NCBI GenBank assembly: GCA_029256725.1 | Contig: JAQSXJ010000034.1 | Location: 1 to 64,000, forward strand | Length of the DNA stretch: 64,000 nucleotides | Source of the DNA: Anaerocolumna sp. | GTDB taxonomy: Bacteria; Bacillota; Clostridia; Lachnospirales; Lachnospiraceae | Reading direction: 5' to 3' | In this document: one piece after another, positions 62,158 to 64,000 of the stretch | How the letters are laid out: each line of letters begins with the position of its first letter | How positions within the stretch are numbered: the first letter of the stretch is position 1 | Made by a program: the position numbers and the translations under genes | Notes under the pieces: generated by a model | Seen by the model: the letters and a program-made list of their open reading frames with translations, nothing else | Database searches by the model: none | What the model was told of the DNA's origin: nothing

Positions 62158-62186
62158 AGTATAACTTTTCTGGCTAACTTTGTCAA
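62158..62186 (-). promoter_or_regulatory. Strong promoter upstream of yezD
   Basis: TTGACA and TATACT separated by exactly 17 bases on the minus strand, a near-perfect sigma-A promoter. The imperfect dyad CATATAATTCATATATG lies between it and the yezD start and may be an operator. Confidence 0.8.
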
Positions 62187-62201
62187 TAGTTTTTTTAGAA
62201 T

Positions 62202-62414
62202 TTATTTTAGTGTTCTTTTAAGGGCATTAATAACAGAAATCAGCCCCAGTATTTTTCGACATTTAAAGATATCAGAGAAGCTGATTTTCTTCCTGTTAAC
62301 TGCCAAAACTACTGAAGCTGATTTTTTAGAGAATAAATTAATTGTCCTTATGTTTAATCCTGTCTTACTCGTAATAAATATTCTTTCTCTGTTAATTATG
62401 AAACACTTGTCCAT
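62202..62414 (-). CDS. Doubtful small ORF between MutS-like gene and yezD
   Basis: 70 codons, Lys/Arg-rich, with no domain that I recognise. The start overlaps the end of the MutS-like gene by 19 bases and has AGAAGG only 3 bases before the ATG. Translational coupling is possible, but the AT-rich composition also fits a chance frame. Confidence 0.3.
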   Translation of the reverse strand: MDKCFIINRERIFITSKTGLNIRTINLFSKKSASVVLAVNRKKISFSDIFKCRKILGLISVINALKRTLK

Positions 62415-64000
62415 TTACCTTCTTTCAGAAAATAAGCAGCACTTCTTGATGCTTTTTCAGTAACCTCATCAGGATACCCCATTACTTCCAAAAGTTTGAT
62501 AGCATTTTTAGAAACTGCTCTTCCTCTGATTAATTTATAATCAAACAATACATTTCTATCTGCAATTTGTTCTTTAAAATGATAATTAGCAAAACTGCTC
62601 TCTAATATATGAGTAAGTTCAATATCATGGGTGGCAGCAAAACAGATGGTATTGGTTTTGCTTAAATGATACAGTATCTGAGAAGATGCAGCAATACGTT
62701 CAAGGGTATTGGTACCTCTTAACACTTCATCAACAAAACATAGAACCGGTAGCTTGTCATTGGTCTTATCCATAATCCGTTTTAAAGACTTGATTTCAAC
62801 GATATAATAACTCTCATTTCCTAACAGATTATCCTGTAAGGCCATAGAAGACATGGTCAGGAAAAAGCTTGCTTTGTAGGAGCTGCTTAATGAAGTATTA
62901 ATTGTTTGTGCTAAGATAGCATTAATTGCTAACGTTTTGATAAAGGTTGATTTACCAGAAGCATTGGAGCCGGTTATTAAAACAGAGCCATTTGTATGAA
63001 TGGAATTAAGAACCGGATTCTCAATCATAGGATGGTATACATCCTCTGCTTCGATAAAAGGTTTCTTTTTCTGTTCCAGTTTAGGTATTGAATAAAAAGG
63101 CATCATCTTACGAAAGGAAGCTGCTGCTATACAGCTGTCTAAGAGTCCCACTGTTTCATATATTTCGTTCAATGCCTTTCTATTTGCTTTAAAACAGTCA
63201 ATCATTGAATAGAATTTAATAAGATCTATGTGAAAAATAATCTTAAGGTAGTCAAGAAAAATATCAGTTAGATTGCCGCTGGCACTCTTAAGTCCTACCA
63301 AAAATGAACCGTTGCGAAAACGCTTAAAAGCTGCTTTTGAACTGTTAAGCTTGGCTGTATATTCTTTCAGCTCCGGATTATCAAACTCTGCTATATCATT
63401 TATACCATCCAGAAGACGGATTATATAAGCACAAATTGTAAAATATACTTCAATTTTACCTTTCGTCCGATAATACTGGTAGACATTGTTCAAAAACAAG
63501 ATTACAGATAAGGAACCACCAATAAGTGGATTAACAGCTATAAGCCCTAATGAAATTAAGAATCCGGTAACCATTAATATATGAGGCCATTTGCTGGAAG
63601 ACTCAACCGCTTCAAGCCGATTGATATACTCATATACGGAAATACTGCTGATTTTCCCCATTTTCCAGAGAGAAAATTGCATCGATAGACGGGTCTGCTG
63701 ATTTTCTTCAAAGAAGTTCATTAACTTCTCTCGTTCAATAAGTTTACTGTTATCGAATTGCAGCTGGTGAAGCATTGCAAATAAATATTCTTCTCCGATA
63801 GCACTTTCCGTATGATTGAGGAGCATAAATATTTCATCCATACTGATATCATTCCAGGTAATGTTATCTACATCCTCCGGTTTCTTTATTGCATTATAAT
63901 AAGCAGCCAGAGACTTGAACTTTTCCGAGGTATATTCTTCTTTGGGTACCTTCCCCCAATCGTTTATAAGCTCTTGTTTGATATTCTTATACCATTTTCT
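62396..64000 (-). CDS. MutS-like ATPase, short membrane-associated type (5' end beyond window)
   Basis: The frame is open from the window edge (first codons RKWYKNIKQELINDWG) to 62396, 534 residues visible. The N-terminal half has MutS domain-III-like helices and two hydrophobic segments (about residues 140-180, WPHILMVTGFLISLGLIAV). The C-terminal third is a MutS-type ATPase: ITGSNASGKSTFIKTL (Walker A), VLCFVDEVLRGTNTLER (Walker B) and AATHDIELTH. There is no mismatch-recognition domain, so a role in repair is unlikely; such proteins are uncharacterised. An internal ATG at 63841 is not the start because homologous-looking sequence continues upstream. Confidence 0.8.
   Translation of the reverse strand, partial: RKWYKNIKQELINDWGKVPKEEYTSEKFKSLAAYYNAIKKPEDVDNITWNDISMDEIFMLLNHTESAIGEEYLFAMLHQLQFDNSKLIEREKLMNFFEENQQTRLSMQFSLWKMGKISSISVYEYINRLEAVESSSKWPHILMVTGFLISLGLIAVNPLIGGSLSVILFLNNVYQYYRTKGKIEVYFTICAYIIRLLDGINDIAEFDNPELKEYTAKLNSSKAAFKRFRNGSFLVGLKSASGNLTDIFLDYLKIIFHIDLIKFYSMIDCFKANRKALNEIYETVGLLDSCIAAASFRKMMPFYSIPKLEQKKKPFIEAEDVYHPMIENPVLNSIHTNGSVLITGSNASGKSTFIKTLAINAILAQTINTSLSSSYKASFFLTMSSMALQDNLLGNESYYIVEIKSLKRIMDKTNDKLPVLCFVDEVLRGTNTLERIAASSQILYHLSKTNTICFAATHDIELTHILESSFANYHFKEQIADRNVLFDYKLIRGRAVSKNAIKLLEVMGYPDEVTEKASRSAAYFLKEGKWTSVS

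Noticed and set aside
61755..62200. A SAM or other sulfur riboswitch upstream of the cluster
   Set aside because: I looked for S-box-like conserved blocks in the leader regions and found only simple hairpins; the CCGG element does not match a known riboswitch core that I can recall.
1..64000. tRNA, rRNA, insertion sequences or phage genes
   Set aside because: I saw no cloverleaf, rRNA segment, transposase, integrase or phage structural gene on either strand.

Overview
The window looks like a chromosomal stretch of a low-GC, Gram-positive, anaerobic, pectin-using Clostridia, most likely Lachnospiraceae close to Lachnoclostridium/Anaerocolumna. That placement is an inference from gene order (the ylm/sepF/divIVA and mre/min/rodA/mgsA clusters), AT-rich codon use, a T-box on leuS, and family-typical proteins such as DUF378 and DUF4321. 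Nearly every gene is on the minus strand.

Layout. (1) 1-9836 is a pectin-utilisation locus: a lipoprotein-dependent oligosaccharide importer (binding protein plus two permeases) in an operon with GH105 and GH28 enzymes, then a pectinesterase without a signal peptide and a large membrane-bound AraC-type regulator. (2) 10370-12907 holds a GH43 glycosidase divergent from a small AraC regulator. (3) 12989-22575 is mixed housekeeping: cwlD, a small membrane protein, leuS behind a leucine T-box with two successive terminators, a lipoprotein metallophosphoesterase, gapN, a BlaI-type repressor and a DUF4143 ATPase. (4) 22596-29717 is the division/envelope cluster rluD, lspA (broken), aroB, divIVA, ylmH, ylmG, sepF, yggS and an HlyD-like protein. 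(5) 30097-42052 runs through DUF378, a P-loop protein, a DD-carboxypeptidase, mgsA, rodA, minEDC, PBP2, mreDCB, radC and DUF4321. (6) 42137-50986 carries a PLP enzyme, miaA, mutL (frameshifted), mutS, rnhA, a ThyX-like protein and a GNAT acetyltransferase.

(7) 51183-62093 is the most unusual region. Two nitrogenase component-1-like subunits sit in a run with cysteine synthase, a NifX-like protein, a sulfonate/taurine-type ABC importer, a split-barrel flavoprotein-like gene and a small YezD/DUF2292 gene (54 aa) behind a near-consensus promoter. A DUF4418 protein with an FtsX-type ABC exporter follows. P-cluster cysteines and the cofactor-cysteine equivalent are kept, while residues needed for N2 reduction are changed, and no nifH/B/E/N lies in the window. 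I infer a nitrogenase-like reductase for sulfur salvage, with CysK capturing the released sulfide. (8) 62202-64000 holds a doubtful small ORF and the 3' part of a MutS-like ATPase.

Other notable structure: a short repeat that occurs three times between mreC and mreD and once ahead of the GNAT gene, each time ending in the downstream gene's Shine-Dalgarno and start, and two CCGG-type elements flanking the split-barrel gene. Two disrupted genes (lspA, mutL) in one window point either to real decay, possibly in a mutator background, or to assembly error.
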